This document shows positions 1 through 8,818 of a stretch of 64,000 nt of DNA, in pieces. The translations under genes and the position numbers were made by a program. This stretch comes from Sphingobacterium sp. SYP-B4668. GTDB taxonomy: Bacteria; Bacteroidota; Bacteroidia; Sphingobacteriales; Sphingobacteriaceae. The stretch's first letter is position 1. Every line of letters starts with the position of its first letter. Below the pieces are notes generated by a model. That model searched no databases and had not been told where the DNA came from. It saw only the letters and a list, made by a program, of their open reading frames with translations. Location of the stretch: assembly GCF_027627455.1 (NCBI RefSeq), contig NZ_CP115483.1, forward strand, positions 3,968,001 to 4,032,000, read 5' to 3'.

Positions 1-485
1 TCGCCACTTCCCTGTACCCCAATAAGTCCTGCGATTCTTCCCGCAAGCATATTCGATAGAGATGTAACTCCACCACGGTTCAATTCCTTGACATTGACCG
101 TAGAGATTGCCCCTGTGACACTGATCTTTCGCTGGACTCCATGTCCGACAACTTGTACTTCTTCGAGGGAAGAATTGATTGCGTCAAGTTCGATATTGAT
201 GATTTGATTGGGATTTTCGGAAATGTCAATTTCCTTGAGGCTATATCCGATAGAACGAAAAACAAGAACGGATTTGGCAGAAACATTGATTTCGTAATTT
301 CCCCCATTGTCCGAGGAAACCATATTTGTCGAATCCTTCTTAGGAAAAACGACAACTCCTGCCAATGGAGACTTACTTTCAGCGTCAACAACTATACCTT
401 TTATTTTCGATTGTCCGAACGCAATACTCGGAGCCAGTAATACAAATAGTACGATAGGACTTATTTTTTTGATATACATAAACAT
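1..485 (-). CDS. SusC-family TonB-dependent receptor, N-terminal part (cut by window edge)
   Basis: This is an outer-membrane TonB-dependent transporter of the SusC/RagA type; only the first 161 codons lie in the window and the gene continues past base 1. The visible part starts with a hydrophobic signal peptide (residues about 1-23, ending AFGQS). A carboxypeptidase-regulatory-like beta-sandwich follows (about 24-95, core KIKGIVVDAESKSPLAGVVV), then the usual link into the plug domain (EEVQVVGHGVQRK, then SVTGAISTV). There is no STN signalling domain, so sigma/anti-sigma control through this receptor is not expected. Two in-frame ATGs (485 and 479) are possible starts; I chose the upstream one. 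It begins 15 bases after the stop of the IPT/NHL lipoprotein, so the two are probably co-transcribed. A SusD partner would be expected further left. The substrate cannot be read from this fragment. Confidence 0.9.
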   Translation of the reverse strand, partial: MFMYIKKISPIVLFVLLAPSIAFGQSKIKGIVVDAESKSPLAGVVVFPKKDSTNMVSSDNGGNYEINVSAKSVLVFRSIGYSLKEIDISENPNQIINIELDAINSSLEEVQVVGHGVQRKISVTGAISTVNVKELNRGGVTSLSNMLAGRIAGLIGVQGSG

Positions 486-500
486 CAGCTTTTGATTAGA

Positions 501-1847
501 TTATTGGATTGCGACACATCTAATTACTCTGTTGAAGGTATCTGCAACATAGAGAATTCCATCCGACGTCGCGTAAACACCATAAGGACTGTTGAACTGT
601 GATTCTTTAGGGATTCCGTCCTTATATCCACTGACACCAGGAGTACCTGCAACAACAGTTGCATTGAGCTGAGGGTCTATCTTCCAAATCACATGATTGT
701 CAAAGTCACAGGTATACACATTTCCATCCGCATCACAGCTGATGCCCGAAAGACTACCCGTCTGAGCAGAAGTACCTACTCCTTCTCTTACCTTTCCTCT
801 ACCGGTACCAATCAAATGTTCCAATTGACCGTTGCCAATCCAAGGTTTATCATTACCTGCAGGCGTGTATTTAGGATCGAATCGATACACACGTCCCCAT
901 TCTTCAGATGCTAGGTATACGTAACCATCTTTTTTATTAAACGCTAGATAGCTCCACGAAGAGAGATTCAGCTTTTCGCCGATTAGTTCTACCTTACGCG
1001 TCTGTTGGTGCACCCGAACAAGTTTTTTCGCACCAGAGGTAATAAGATATACGTACTCCTGATCCGCCGTCATACCGACTATGGTTTCTGTGCCGAGGAT
1101 GTAATTACCATTATTATCCTTTTGATCGTAGAAGGGAACCGGTTCTAACCAATTCTTGTTACGATATAATCCCCTGAATAAAATTGGTTTCGAGGCTGTG
1201 GTCCGCTCAGCGATAAAAAGTGCAGACTGATCCGGGGTATAGGAGGACTGCCATGGATATGAGAAATCGGTCGAAAGTGTATAGACCTTGTTATCCTGTA
1301 GTGAAAGCGCTGCAACACGTCCTGCATCATCATCCGAAACGATGATGATATTGTCGTCACTAACGGCTACAAACGATGGGCGTTTAAAATTTGCTTCTAA
1401 AGCAGGTCCATCTTTAACGGCGGAAACGTTGAAGACACCTGCTACAGTAGTCACGGAAGCCTTTATATGGTATTGGAACCTGACATCTTTAAGCACAGCC
1501 TCCAGCGGCTTGGCTACATTTTTGGCGACAATCTTTATCTCAGAAAGATCTCCCGGTTGCTTGGGTACCATGGCGTAAATAACAGTAGGCTTGACTTTCA
1601 GTAACAAAGCCTTCTTTTCGTTGAAGTAGACTTCAATTTTCGAAGTGTCATTACCGAAATTCTCCCCATTGATGATGACACCGGTACCCAACCCGCCTTC
1701 TTTGGGTTTGATGTCTGTAACTTCTATCGATCTATTAATATCGATAGGTTTAGTCTGTTCGCCTCCATTAGTCTCTCCATCCTTATTGCAAGAAAAGATT
1801 GAAAAGAGCAGAAGCATGGACAAGGTTAACTTTTTCATTTTGCTCAT
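501..1847 (-). CDS. IPT/TIG and NHL-repeat surface lipoprotein
   Basis: A 448-residue lipoprotein. The signal peptide ends in a lipobox with Cys20 (LLLFSIFSCNKDG), which fits export to the outer membrane. Residues about 37-125 look like an IPT/TIG immunoglobulin fold (VTDIKPKEGGLGTGVIINGENFG). Residues about 130-445 look like NHL-type beta-propeller blades, with repeated patterns such as SGISCDADGNVYTCDFDNH and SPYGVYATSDGILYVADTFN. Proteins of this build are common accessory surface proteins in SusC/SusD loci, where they are thought to bind or present glycan; no catalytic residues are recognisable. An alternative start is Met4. Unusually it stands before, not after, its SusC gene. It is separated from the ALDH operon upstream by 281 bases. 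On the minus strand of that gap a TACTTTG box lies about 40 bases before the start. Confidence 0.85.
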   Translation of the reverse strand: MSKMKKLTLSMLLLFSIFSCNKDGETNGGEQTKPIDINRSIEVTDIKPKEGGLGTGVIINGENFGNDTSKIEVYFNEKKALLLKVKPTVIYAMVPKQPGDLSEIKIVAKNVAKPLEAVLKDVRFQYHIKASVTTVAGVFNVSAVKDGPALEANFKRPSFVAVSDDNIIIVSDDDAGRVAALSLQDNKVYTLSTDFSYPWQSSYTPDQSALFIAERTTASKPILFRGLYRNKNWLEPVPFYDQKDNNGNYILGTETIVGMTADQEYVYLITSGAKKLVRVHQQTRKVELIGEKLNLSSWSYLAFNKKDGYVYLASEEWGRVYRFDPKYTPAGNDKPWIGNGQLEHLIGTGRGKVREGVGTSAQTGSLSGISCDADGNVYTCDFDNHVIWKIDPQLNATVVAGTPGVSGYKDGIPKESQFNSPYGVYATSDGILYVADTFNRVIRCVAIQ

Positions 1848-2128
1848 AATTTTTGTGAATTAATGATGTTTTTGGAGAAACATCTTTCAAAGTACAGGTT
1901 AGCATACTTTTGGTTTTCAAATTGGTTAATTTAACTGATTTTTTATAACTATTGAATTTATTTTTTCGTAAAAATTAATTAAAAGAACATTAGAATATTC
2001 ATCCTCTCACATAAAAGGATGGTAATGTGCTATTTAAAATACACTACGGGAATTCTTACGTTGTTACGAGGGCGCAACAGAAAATTCATACTCAACTTGC
2101 ATCTATTACCCCTCGTTAATATTTTGGT
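1848..2128. other. Intergenic region between aldehyde dehydrogenase and IPT/NHL lipoprotein
   Basis: 281 bases, very AT-rich, without a convincing gene. It must hold the end of the 8085-to-2129 operon and the promoter of the lipoprotein/SusC operon, both on the minus strand. I see a TACTTTG box (about 1890-1896, minus) and a weak 6-bp inverted repeat at 2000-2021 that is too short to call a terminator. Confidence 0.4.
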
Positions 2129-3493
2129 TTACTGTCTCAAATGGTATGCTTTGGGTTGGACAAAAGCTCGGATACCTTGCGACGACAAAGTGGATCCAAG
2201 TCCAGAGTTTTTACGACCGGACCAAGGGACATTGGGACTTACTCGATCACAACAATTCCAATAAACAGTACCTGTATCCATCTCTTTCAAAATGGCCATA
2301 GCCCTGTCACGATTGGATGAGAACACCGCAGCCGTCAAACCATAATCAGTGTCCCGCATTAGTTGAATGGCTTCTTCATCTGAACTGACTTTTTGTATAC
2401 CGATAAGCGGGCCAAACGTCTCCTCTCTCATCAGCGACATATCATGATTGCAATCTATCAATACAGTCGGTTGGTGATAATATCCTGAACTATCAATAAT
2501 ATGTCCTCCCAAGCGCAGCGAAGCTCCTTTCAACAAAGCATCTTGAATTTGCTCCTGAAGAACCCCTAGCTGTGCTTCTCGAGTAAGGGGACCTATAAAT
2601 GTGTCGAGAAGCATAGGGTTACCAACGGGATAGGATGCGACTTCATCAATGAAGGCTTGGACAAATTGGTCGTAAATCTTGTCCGACACATAAATCCGCT
2701 CAACTGCGCAACAACTCTGCCCATTATTATAAAAGGCTCCTTCTGCTGCCGATACGGCTGCCTGTTGCACGTCTACGACATCTTCGGTCACATACAGAGG
2801 ATCTTTGCCCCCCAGTTCCAACTGAACGGGAACAAGTTTATGAGCGACAGATTGAGCGATATGAACGCCCGTTTTGTAAGATCCTGTAAAAAAATATCCG
2901 TCTAAAGATAAGTCTAGCACCTGCTGTCCAGTCCGAGAATCACCAATCACACATCTAAAAACATCTTCGGGTACTCCCGCCTGATGAAGGTATTTTTCGA
3001 ATTCCCGTCCGGTAAGAGTAGCGAACTCAGAAGGCTTATACAGCACTGCATTTCCTGCTACTAAGGCATATAAGAATACATTAAAACCCACGTTATACGG
3101 AAAATTCCAAGCAGATATATTGGCAATTACTCCTAACGGCTCGTAGACAACCAGTTCCTGCGTGGCTCCTATTGAGGTGACATGCTCAGTAGAGAGCCAC
3201 CGTTCGGCATTTGATACAAGATGCTCAATCCGATTTTGTGCGCCCTGAATTTCATTGATAGACTGCGAGATTGGCTTTCCAGTTTCCTTCGTCAGGATCT
3301 CGGCAAGTTCTTGCTTATGAGACAATATGAGTTGGCCAAATTTAACAACATGCCCCAAACGTTCTTTTAGCGGATATTGAGCCCATTTTTTTTGCCCTTT
3401 GTGTAAATCGACTTCCATTTTTTGTAGGTCATCAAGTTCTATTGCTGCCAACGTGGTCAGCACAGTATCGGTGGCTGGATTTTTAACTAGCAT
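2129..3493 (-). CDS. NAD(P)-dependent aldehyde dehydrogenase
   Basis: A 454-residue cytosolic enzyme of the aldehyde dehydrogenase superfamily that oxidises an aldehyde to a carboxylate. The family signatures are present: ISAWNFPYNV (about 126-135), LYKPSEFA in the cofactor site, the general-base glutamate E226 in LELGGKDP, and the catalytic cysteine C261 in NNGQSC. The C-terminal SGRKNSG motif is also there. Length is close to the succinate-semialdehyde dehydrogenase/YneI type. It is the last gene of the operon and overlaps the gamma-glutamyl hydrolase upstream by 11 bases. In this context its likely substrate is a gamma-glutamylated amino-aldehyde made by the neighbouring alcohol dehydrogenase (inference). 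The family call is firm; the substrate is not. Confidence 0.93.
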   Translation of the reverse strand: MLVKNPATDTVLTTLAAIELDDLQKMEVDLHKGQKKWAQYPLKERLGHVVKFGQLILSHKQELAEILTKETGKPISQSINEIQGAQNRIEHLVSNAERWLSTEHVTSIGATQELVVYEPLGVIANISAWNFPYNVGFNVFLYALVAGNAVLYKPSEFATLTGREFEKYLHQAGVPEDVFRCVIGDSRTGQQVLDLSLDGYFFTGSYKTGVHIAQSVAHKLVPVQLELGGKDPLYVTEDVVDVQQAAVSAAEGAFYNNGQSCCAVERIYVSDKIYDQFVQAFIDEVASYPVGNPMLLDTFIGPLTREAQLGVLQEQIQDALLKGASLRLGGHIIDSSGYYHQPTVLIDCNHDMSLMREETFGPLIGIQKVSSDEEAIQLMRDTDYGLTAAVFSSNRDRAMAILKEMDTGTVYWNCCDRVSPNVPWSGRKNSGLGSTLSSQGIRAFVQPKAYHLRQ

Positions 3494-4238
3494 TTTTGTT
3501 CTGTTTTACATGTTGGAGAAAGGCATTAAATATCAAATTTTCGTCCAGTAATTTACCTGCCTGTGTATGAGAAAATTCAGGATGCCATTGTATACCCATT
3601 ACTTTGCCCTCGGGCGCTTTTTTATAACCGAATGCTTCAATAAAACCATCATCTGACCGAGCATAGACTTCAAGATCATGCCCTAACACTTTGACGGCTT
3701 GGTGGTGCACCGTATTGACAACAGACTGTGAAAGATAACCGTACAACCTATCCAAATATGCTCCAGGCACAAACTGTATGGGATGATTTATTTTATCATA
3801 TTGTTCTGCTGATCTATGGACATTTGCTTGAGGAACCTGAGACGGGATATCTTGGTAAAGAGTACCTCCAAAATAAACGTTCATGAGTTGAAAACCCCTA
3901 CATATTCCCAAGATTGGTTTGGAATTATTTATCGCATAGTCTAATATTTTCAATTCGTAATCATCCCTATATGAATCGCCTTTCCAAATACCAATCGGTG
4001 CTTCACCATATTTCTCAGGCGCGATGTCACTACCACCTTGAAGAATAATCCCATCCATTTGCTCAAGGATGCCGTCCAATATGGAGATTTCTACATCGGG
4101 AATCAATACCGGCAATATTCCTTGCCTACAAATCCATCTCATCAAATCGTGCTCCACATATTGTAGGGTTTTGTGGCCAAATACCGTCCTTGCACTATCT
4201 GGATATAGAAAACATGAACTTATTCCGATTGTCAACAT
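3483..4238 (-). CDS. Class-I glutamine-amidotransferase-like gamma-glutamyl hydrolase (peptidase C26, PuuD-like)
   Basis: A 251-residue cytosolic hydrolase of the peptidase C26 family, which removes a gamma-glutamyl group from an amide. The nucleophile elbow is ILGICRGFQLMN with C113, and the catalytic His/Glu pair is H219 and E221 in GIQWHPEF. The oxyanion GGSD motif is at about 68-71. PuuD of the putrescine pathway belongs to this family. Here it sits 10 bases after the alcohol dehydrogenase and overlaps the ALDH by 11 bases, which indicates translational coupling. In the proposed pathway it would release glutamate and an amino acid (glycine if the substrate is ethanolamine) from the gamma-glutamyl product. 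It could also act on gamma-glutamyl-GABA, but the operon lacks the PuuB-type amine oxidase needed for putrescine. Confidence 0.9.
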   Translation of the reverse strand: MLTIGISSCFLYPDSARTVFGHKTLQYVEHDLMRWICRQGILPVLIPDVEISILDGILEQMDGIILQGGSDIAPEKYGEAPIGIWKGDSYRDDYELKILDYAINNSKPILGICRGFQLMNVYFGGTLYQDIPSQVPQANVHRSAEQYDKINHPIQFVPGAYLDRLYGYLSQSVVNTVHHQAVKVLGHDLEVYARSDDGFIEAFGYKKAPEGKVMGIQWHPEFSHTQAGKLLDENLIFNAFLQHVKQNKNAS

Positions 4239-4248
4239 AGCTATCTAG

Positions 4249-5400
4249 TTAAAATGCGCGTTGGTAAATATTATGAAAATCATCCTGAGAAACGGGCTTG
4301 GGATTAGATGGGTGGCAAAAATCAGCATAGGCCAGCTCTGACAAGGCGTGCAAATGTTCACGTTCCACACCTATGGAAGATAGGCGAGTCGGCAAATCTA
4401 ACCGATTATTGAGATCAAAAAGATAATCGACTACCGTATTTCCTACATGATGGCCAAGCCCCAATGCGCTTCCAATCTTATCAAAACGAGGTTCACATCC
4501 TTCATAGTTGAATTGCATTCCATACGGAAGGTTGACGGCGTTAGCCAGTCCATGATGGGTATCCAATAATGTAGATAGTGGATGGGCAAGACTATGGACT
4601 ACGCCTAATCCTTTTTGAAAAGCCACAGCCCCCATTAACGATGCAAGGAGCATTTTGGAACGAGCCTCCAAATCCGGCCTTTTTGTCGCAGTTACAATTC
4701 CATCAGCAATTAAGGCAATCCCTTCAAGGGCAATACCATCACACATGGGATGATACCCTTTTGCCAAATAAGCTTCTATATTATGGGTCAGCGCGTCCAT
4801 TCCTGTCGCCGCTGTTGTGAAAGGCGGTAGATCCATGGTAAGCATAGGATCGGCAAAAACAATCTTAGCCATTAACCGTGGACTGAAAAGTATTCTTTTC
4901 CTTTTGGTATCGTCTTCGGAAATGATGGCACTCCGGCCGACTTCACTACCCGTCCCGGCAGTAGTAGGTACGGTAATCAGATGTGGAATTTCATTTGTTA
5001 CGTAAATATCTCCACCAATAAGGTCGTCGTAATCGAACAGATCACGATTGTGATGAACCCGTAATGCAATAGCACGGGCCACATCCAAGGCTGCTCCCCC
5101 ACCCACACCTATAATGGAGTCTCTTTTACTTTCATGAAATGCGTCTCCGCCCTGAAGAACATCGGATTTCACTGGATTCTTGTGAAGTTCCTTATAAACA
5201 ATCGTATCTATACCTTTGCTGGTCAATTTTTCTAGAATCTTTTTAAAAAAAGGAAGTCCAGCAATGATTGGATCGGTGACCAACAAAGGACGATGGAGAC
5301 CATTGCTCTTCAGATAGTCGGGCAATTCATCTATAGATCCTGCACCAAAGCGAATAGGCGTAGGAAAATTAAAGCCATAAATTTTATCTGTATTCATTGT
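4249..5400 (-). CDS. Iron-containing (group III) alcohol dehydrogenase
   Basis: A 383-residue Fe-dependent alcohol dehydrogenase that interconverts an alcohol and an aldehyde with NAD(P). Visible signatures are the nucleotide-binding GVGGGAALDVARA, TVPTTAGTGSEV, the first metal-ligand segment GMDALTHNIEAY, and the second GVVHSLAHPLS followed by THHGLANAV. I start at the ATG at 5400. An upstream in-frame ATG at 5418 would add six residues and overlap the preceding gene by 14 bases, while 5400 begins 4 bases after that gene's stop. Its place between a gamma-glutamylation enzyme and an aldehyde dehydrogenase suggests that the substrate carries a hydroxyl group, as gamma-glutamyl-ethanolamide does. 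That separates this operon from putrescine (Puu) loci, which use an amine oxidase at this step. Confidence 0.92.
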   Translation of the reverse strand, partial: TMNTDKIYGFNFPTPIRFGAGSIDELPDYLKSNGLHRPLLVTDPIIAGLPFFKKILEKLTSKGIDTIVYKELHKNPVKSDVLQGGDAFHESKRDSIIGVGGGAALDVARAIALRVHHNRDLFDYDDLIGGDIYVTNEIPHLITVPTTAGTGSEVGRSAIISEDDTKRKRILFSPRLMAKIVFADPMLTMDLPPFTTAATGMDALTHNIEAYLAKGYHPMCDGIALEGIALIADGIVTATKRPDLEARSKMLLASLMGAVAFQKGLGVVHSLAHPLSTLLDTHHGLANAVNLPYGMQFNYEGCEPRFDKIGSALGLGHHVGNTVVDYLFDLNNRLDLPTRLSSIGVEREHLHALSELAYADFCHPSNPKPVSQDDFHNIYQRAF

Positions 5401-5404
5401 GATG

Positions 5405-6766
5405 TTAAATAATTTCAAAGTATCTCTTTGTCTCCCAATCTGTGACCTGCTCAGAGAATTGTCTCCATTCCCAAAATCTCGATTGGGTGAAATGGTCTAC
5501 GAATTTCTCTCCAAAGAGCTCGGACGCCAGCTTAGACTGACTCATCCGGCTGGTCGCTTCATAAAGATTGACTGGCAATGTACCAAACTGTATGTCGCGA
5601 TAGCCATTGCCCACCGTATGTGGATTGTCTAATGACAGCTTGTGCTTAATTCCATATAGTCCACTGGCGAGGCAAGCTGCTACAGCGAGGTAAGGGTTGA
5701 CATCCGAACCGACTACCCGATGCTCTATACGGGTAGATTTCGGACCTCCAGAGATGACCCTAAGAGCTGTAGTCCTATTGTCAATGCCCCAAGTCAAAGT
5801 GGTTGGAGCCCAAGCTCCTTCGGTAAGCCTTTTATAACTATTGACCGTGGGGGCAAACATGGGCAGTATCTCGGGGAGGCAATGGAGTTGCCCCGCAAGA
5901 TAATGCTTCATTAATGGGCTCATATGGAATTTATCTCTTGCATCGTAAAAAAGATTCGTGGATTTTTCGACATCCCATAAGCTTTGATGTACATGTCCGC
6001 TACAACCAGGAAGCTCTTTCGTCTGTTTGGCCATGAAACTAGCTGCGATTCCGTACTTCTTACCAATATCCTTAACAGCGGATTTGAAAAGCGTGGCCCT
6101 ATCAGCTGCTTCAAGTGCTCCACTACATTGAATCGCGGCTTCCAATACTCCTGGACCAGTCTCCGTATGTAATCCCTCCACAGGGATATCAAATCTTTCG
6201 AGCATCTGGCACAAATCACGGAAGTATTCAAAATTGTCTGACATTCTTAAAATAGAATAACCAAACATTCCGGAGGTGATTGGTGTCGCTTCCCTAAAGC
6301 TAGCTAGATTAGATCCCGGTTGAGCTTTTAGAAAATTAAACCACTCAAACTCTTGTGCAAAAATAGGTGTATACCCCTGTTGTTGCGTCTGATCTATTAC
6401 CTTTTTGAGGAGTGCCCGAGGGCAAACATACTCCCCATCGGAAAGCGAAGAATCGAAATCTGCAAGAAAAAAGGGAATATCTTCCTGCCAAGGAGTAATC
6501 CGAAATGTGCTTTCATCTATCCGAGCAGGAAAGTCACCATATCCAGTATGCCATCCTGTTATAGCAACGTTATCATAAACCTGGTCATTAGTATCCCATC
6601 CGAATACCACTGAACAGAATCCGAATTCGCTCTCCAGCGCCGAAATAAACTTTTCTCGATGCATGAGTTTACCTCGCAGTACACCATCTATATCGGTCAC
6701 TGCAACCTTTACGTGCGAACTTGCACTTTCTTTCAATTTAGAAATAATCTCATTTCTGTCCATCAT
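5405..6766 (-). CDS. Glutamine-synthetase-like gamma-glutamyl-amine ligase (PuuA/GlnA4/IpuC type)
   Basis: A 453-residue member of the glutamine synthetase superfamily. It keeps the ATP- and glutamate-site motifs: the EFEWF acidic segment, GPGVLEAAIQ, GCSGHVHQSLWD, VNSYKRL, the arginine-bearing NRTTALRV, and RIEHRVVGSDVNPYLA near the C terminus. The N-terminal beta-grasp (VKVAVTDIDGVLRGK) and the divergent ammonia-site region are typical of the gamma-glutamyl-amine branch (PuuA, IpuC, GlnA4) rather than true glutamine synthetase. The predicted reaction joins glutamate to an amine with ATP. It overlaps the permease stop by 4 bases (ATGA), so the imported amine would be captured directly. Met2 is an equally good start. 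Branch assignment is from motif appearance and context. Confidence 0.9.
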   Translation of the reverse strand: MMDRNEIISKLKESASSHVKVAVTDIDGVLRGKLMHREKFISALESEFGFCSVVFGWDTNDQVYDNVAITGWHTGYGDFPARIDESTFRITPWQEDIPFFLADFDSSLSDGEYVCPRALLKKVIDQTQQQGYTPIFAQEFEWFNFLKAQPGSNLASFREATPITSGMFGYSILRMSDNFEYFRDLCQMLERFDIPVEGLHTETGPGVLEAAIQCSGALEAADRATLFKSAVKDIGKKYGIAASFMAKQTKELPGCSGHVHQSLWDVEKSTNLFYDARDKFHMSPLMKHYLAGQLHCLPEILPMFAPTVNSYKRLTEGAWAPTTLTWGIDNRTTALRVISGGPKSTRIEHRVVGSDVNPYLAVAACLASGLYGIKHKLSLDNPHTVGNGYRDIQFGTLPVNLYEATSRMSQSKLASELFGEKFVDHFTQSRFWEWRQFSEQVTDWETKRYFEII

Positions 6767-8085
6767 AATTTAGCTTTTTTATCCTTGCCAAGGAAGAGTA
6801 AGAAATACAAATAGGATAAGCCCACTAAGCTAGCAAATACAAGTGCTATCTTCGGATTGTAGTACATCATGGCAACTAGACAAACACTAGCGATTACCAA
6901 TGCTGTCATCGGAAATAAGGGATATAGTGGAACCTTAAAAGGTCTGACAAGGTCTGGTTCTTTCCGCCTCAGAGCAAAAAACGAAATCATAGATATGATG
7001 TAAAGACAAATGGCTCCAAAACATGCAATAGTGATAATCTCACCAGTTTTTCCAGTAAAAAGAGCGATTACCCCCACGACCATATTGGCAACTAAAGCAT
7101 TTGCAGGAGTCTTAAAACGACTATGCACTTTTCCAAGCATTGGAGGTGCGTACCCCACCCGTCCAAATTCAAAGGTGGCACGTCCACCAGCAAGGATAAT
7201 ACCATGAAATGAAGCTATCAGCCCTAGCAACCCAACACCTATCAACAGCTTGTACAAGATATGGGAACTATCTATAACCTGTGCGATGGCCAACGGCAGA
7301 GGTGAATCCGACGGTTCGACACTTCCGGGTGGATAGACAATCGTTTCCCACCCTGCAACTCCCACTGCTGATAAAAATGTAATTACACATAATACAACCA
7401 GCGTCAATATTGCAGAACCGAAACCAATTAATACATTTCTTTGTGGATTAATCGTTTCTTCTGCCACATTCGCAATACCTTCAATGGCAAGAAAAAACCA
7501 GATTGCAAATGGAATAGCAGCAAAGATTCCGGAAACACCATTGGGTAATGCATTGTGTTCGAGATTAGAAAACTTAATTTCCGGTAATGTAACACCTGCA
7601 AATATCAATAGCTCGACAACAGCGAGAACAGTAATCACAAGTTCAAAAGAGGCAGCCAATTTGACCCCTAGGATATTCATAGAGGTGAAAATGACATATG
7701 CACCTATCGCAAATGTTAGATAGTCAATGGAGGGATAGAGTAAATTCAGGTAAGCGCCAATCGCTGCAGCAATGGCTGGAGGTGCAAATACGAATTCTAT
7801 ATTCTGGGTAATTCCAGCTACAAATCCCAATTGCTTACCCAACCCCCTATTAGCGTATTCGAAGGCGCCTCCCGCTTTTGGAATGGCACAGGCCATCTCT
7901 GTATAACTGAATGTAAAAGTCAGGTACATGGCAATAATGAATACTGTAGCGATAGCGAGGCCCAGTGTACCTCCCTCCGCAAGTCCCAGATTCCATCCAA
8001 AATACATACCGGAAATCACGTATCCTACTCCCAACCCCCATAACATGACAGGACCAAGGACTTTCTTTAGTTGAGGATCACTCAT
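6763..8085 (-). CDS. APC-family amino acid/amine permease, ethanolamine-permease type
   Basis: A 440-residue inner-membrane permease of the APC superfamily with about 12 hydrophobic segments. The N-terminal part (LGPVMLWGLGVGYVISG, then GMYFGWNLGLAEGG) and the EMACAIPKAGGAFEYANRG segment resemble the ethanolamine-permease (Eat) subfamily more than the PuuP putrescine importers. It is the first gene of the five-gene operon and overlaps the gamma-glutamyl ligase by 4 bases. Its expected role is uptake of the amine that the next four enzymes convert. The divergent Lrp/AsnC gene 193 bases upstream is the likely regulator. The APC family is certain; ethanolamine as substrate rests on recalled subfamily similarity and the alcohol dehydrogenase in the operon. 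Confidence 0.9.
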   Translation of the reverse strand: MSDPQLKKVLGPVMLWGLGVGYVISGMYFGWNLGLAEGGTLGLAIATVFIIAMYLTFTFSYTEMACAIPKAGGAFEYANRGLGKQLGFVAGITQNIEFVFAPPAIAAAIGAYLNLLYPSIDYLTFAIGAYVIFTSMNILGVKLAASFELVITVLAVVELLIFAGVTLPEIKFSNLEHNALPNGVSGIFAAIPFAIWFFLAIEGIANVAEETINPQRNVLIGFGSAILTLVVLCVITFLSAVGVAGWETIVYPPGSVEPSDSPLPLAIAQVIDSSHILYKLLIGVGLLGLIASFHGIILAGGRATFEFGRVGYAPPMLGKVHSRFKTPANALVANMVVGVIALFTGKTGEIITIACFGAICLYIISMISFFALRRKEPDLVRPFKVPLYPLFPMTALVIASVCLVAMMYYNPKIALVFASLVGLSYLYFLLFLGKDKKAKL

Positions 8086-8193
8086 AATTGATGTTAGGTT
8101 AATATTAAGTTAATCAGTTTAGTAAAGTGAAATTACTGTTTTATTTTCTACATTAGCATAATACAACTAGTATCTTGTGAATTTTTAGTAAAA

Positions 8194-8201
8194 TAATTTT
8201 G
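8194..8201 (+). promoter_or_regulatory. Candidate -7 promoter box (TAnnTTTG) for the Lrp/AsnC gene
   Basis: TAATTTTG matches the Bacteroidota -7 consensus TAnnTTTG exactly and lies 78 bases before the regulator start. No clear -33 TTTG is visible. The divergent 8086-8278 region also holds short symmetric stretches around ACTAGTA (8166-8172 and about 8232-8243) that could be regulator sites. Low confidence in AT-rich DNA. Confidence 0.3.
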
Positions 8202-8278
8202 CTTTGCTAAATTTTGCAGTTAAATACTACTAACATACTAGTAGGTACAACCATTTTTAGACTTATATTCCTATAAAT

Positions 8279-8743
8279 ATGAAATTTGACGAAAAAGACC
8301 TCATGATTTTGGATATTTTGCAACGGGACGCCAATACGAGCAACAAAGAAATTTCGGATCGGGTCAACCTATCGATGACACCTGTATATGAACGGATAAA
8401 AAAGTTGATATCCATGTCCATGTTAAAAAAGAAAGTCTATCTGTTGGACAGGAAAAAGCTTGGCCTCAATCTCATGGTGCTCGTATCGATCAGTATGGAA
8501 AAACATTCCAGTGAAAACGCATTGTTGTTTATGGAAGAAATCCAGAAAATTCCAGAGGTGGTAGAGTGCTTTCATGTAACAGGTGCATTTGACTATCAAC
8601 TCAAGGTCATGGCGCGGGATGTAGATCATTACCATGAATTCAACTTTAAAAAATTGGCAACAATTAAGGGCATCAGGCATATGGAAAGCTACTTCGTCAT
8701 GAAAGAAGTGGTGAATTCAACTGAGCTTCCACTATTTATTTAA
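8279..8743 (+). CDS. Lrp/AsnC-family transcriptional regulator
   Basis: A 154-residue DNA-binding regulator. Residues about 4-65 form the Lrp winged helix-turn-helix (LMILDILQRDANTSNKEISD, then LSMTPVYERIKKL), and residues about 70-150 form the RAM/AsnC effector domain (LVSISMEKHS, VVECFHVTGAFDYQLKV). It is full length for the family. It is divergent from the permease/gamma-glutamylation operon with 193 bases between, the classic arrangement for a local amino-acid- or amine-responsive switch. It probably controls that operon and itself, and an intermediate or product such as glycine could be the effector (inference). Confidence 0.95.
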   Translation: MKFDEKDLMILDILQRDANTSNKEISDRVNLSMTPVYERIKKLISMSMLKKKVYLLDRKKLGLNLMVLVSISMEKHSSENALLFMEEIQKIPEVVECFHVTGAFDYQLKVMARDVDHYHEFNFKKLATIKGIRHMESYFVMKEVVNSTELPLFI

Positions 8744-8818
8744 TCTACTACATACGGCTCCTGAGTACTTTACGAATAAATATTCTATCAACATATAGCG
8801 AATAAGCCTTATAATTCA

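Noticed and set aside
2000..2021. CATCCT / AGGATG inverted repeat as terminator of the ALDH operon
   Set aside because: Only six pairs, more than 100 bases after the stop codon and no T-run of note.
2129..8085. Calling the operon a putrescine (Puu) pathway
   Set aside because: No PuuB-type amine oxidase and no PuuE aminotransferase is present. An Fe-alcohol dehydrogenase takes the oxidase position and the permease looks like the ethanolamine type. PuuA/PuuD-like families alone do not define the substrate.
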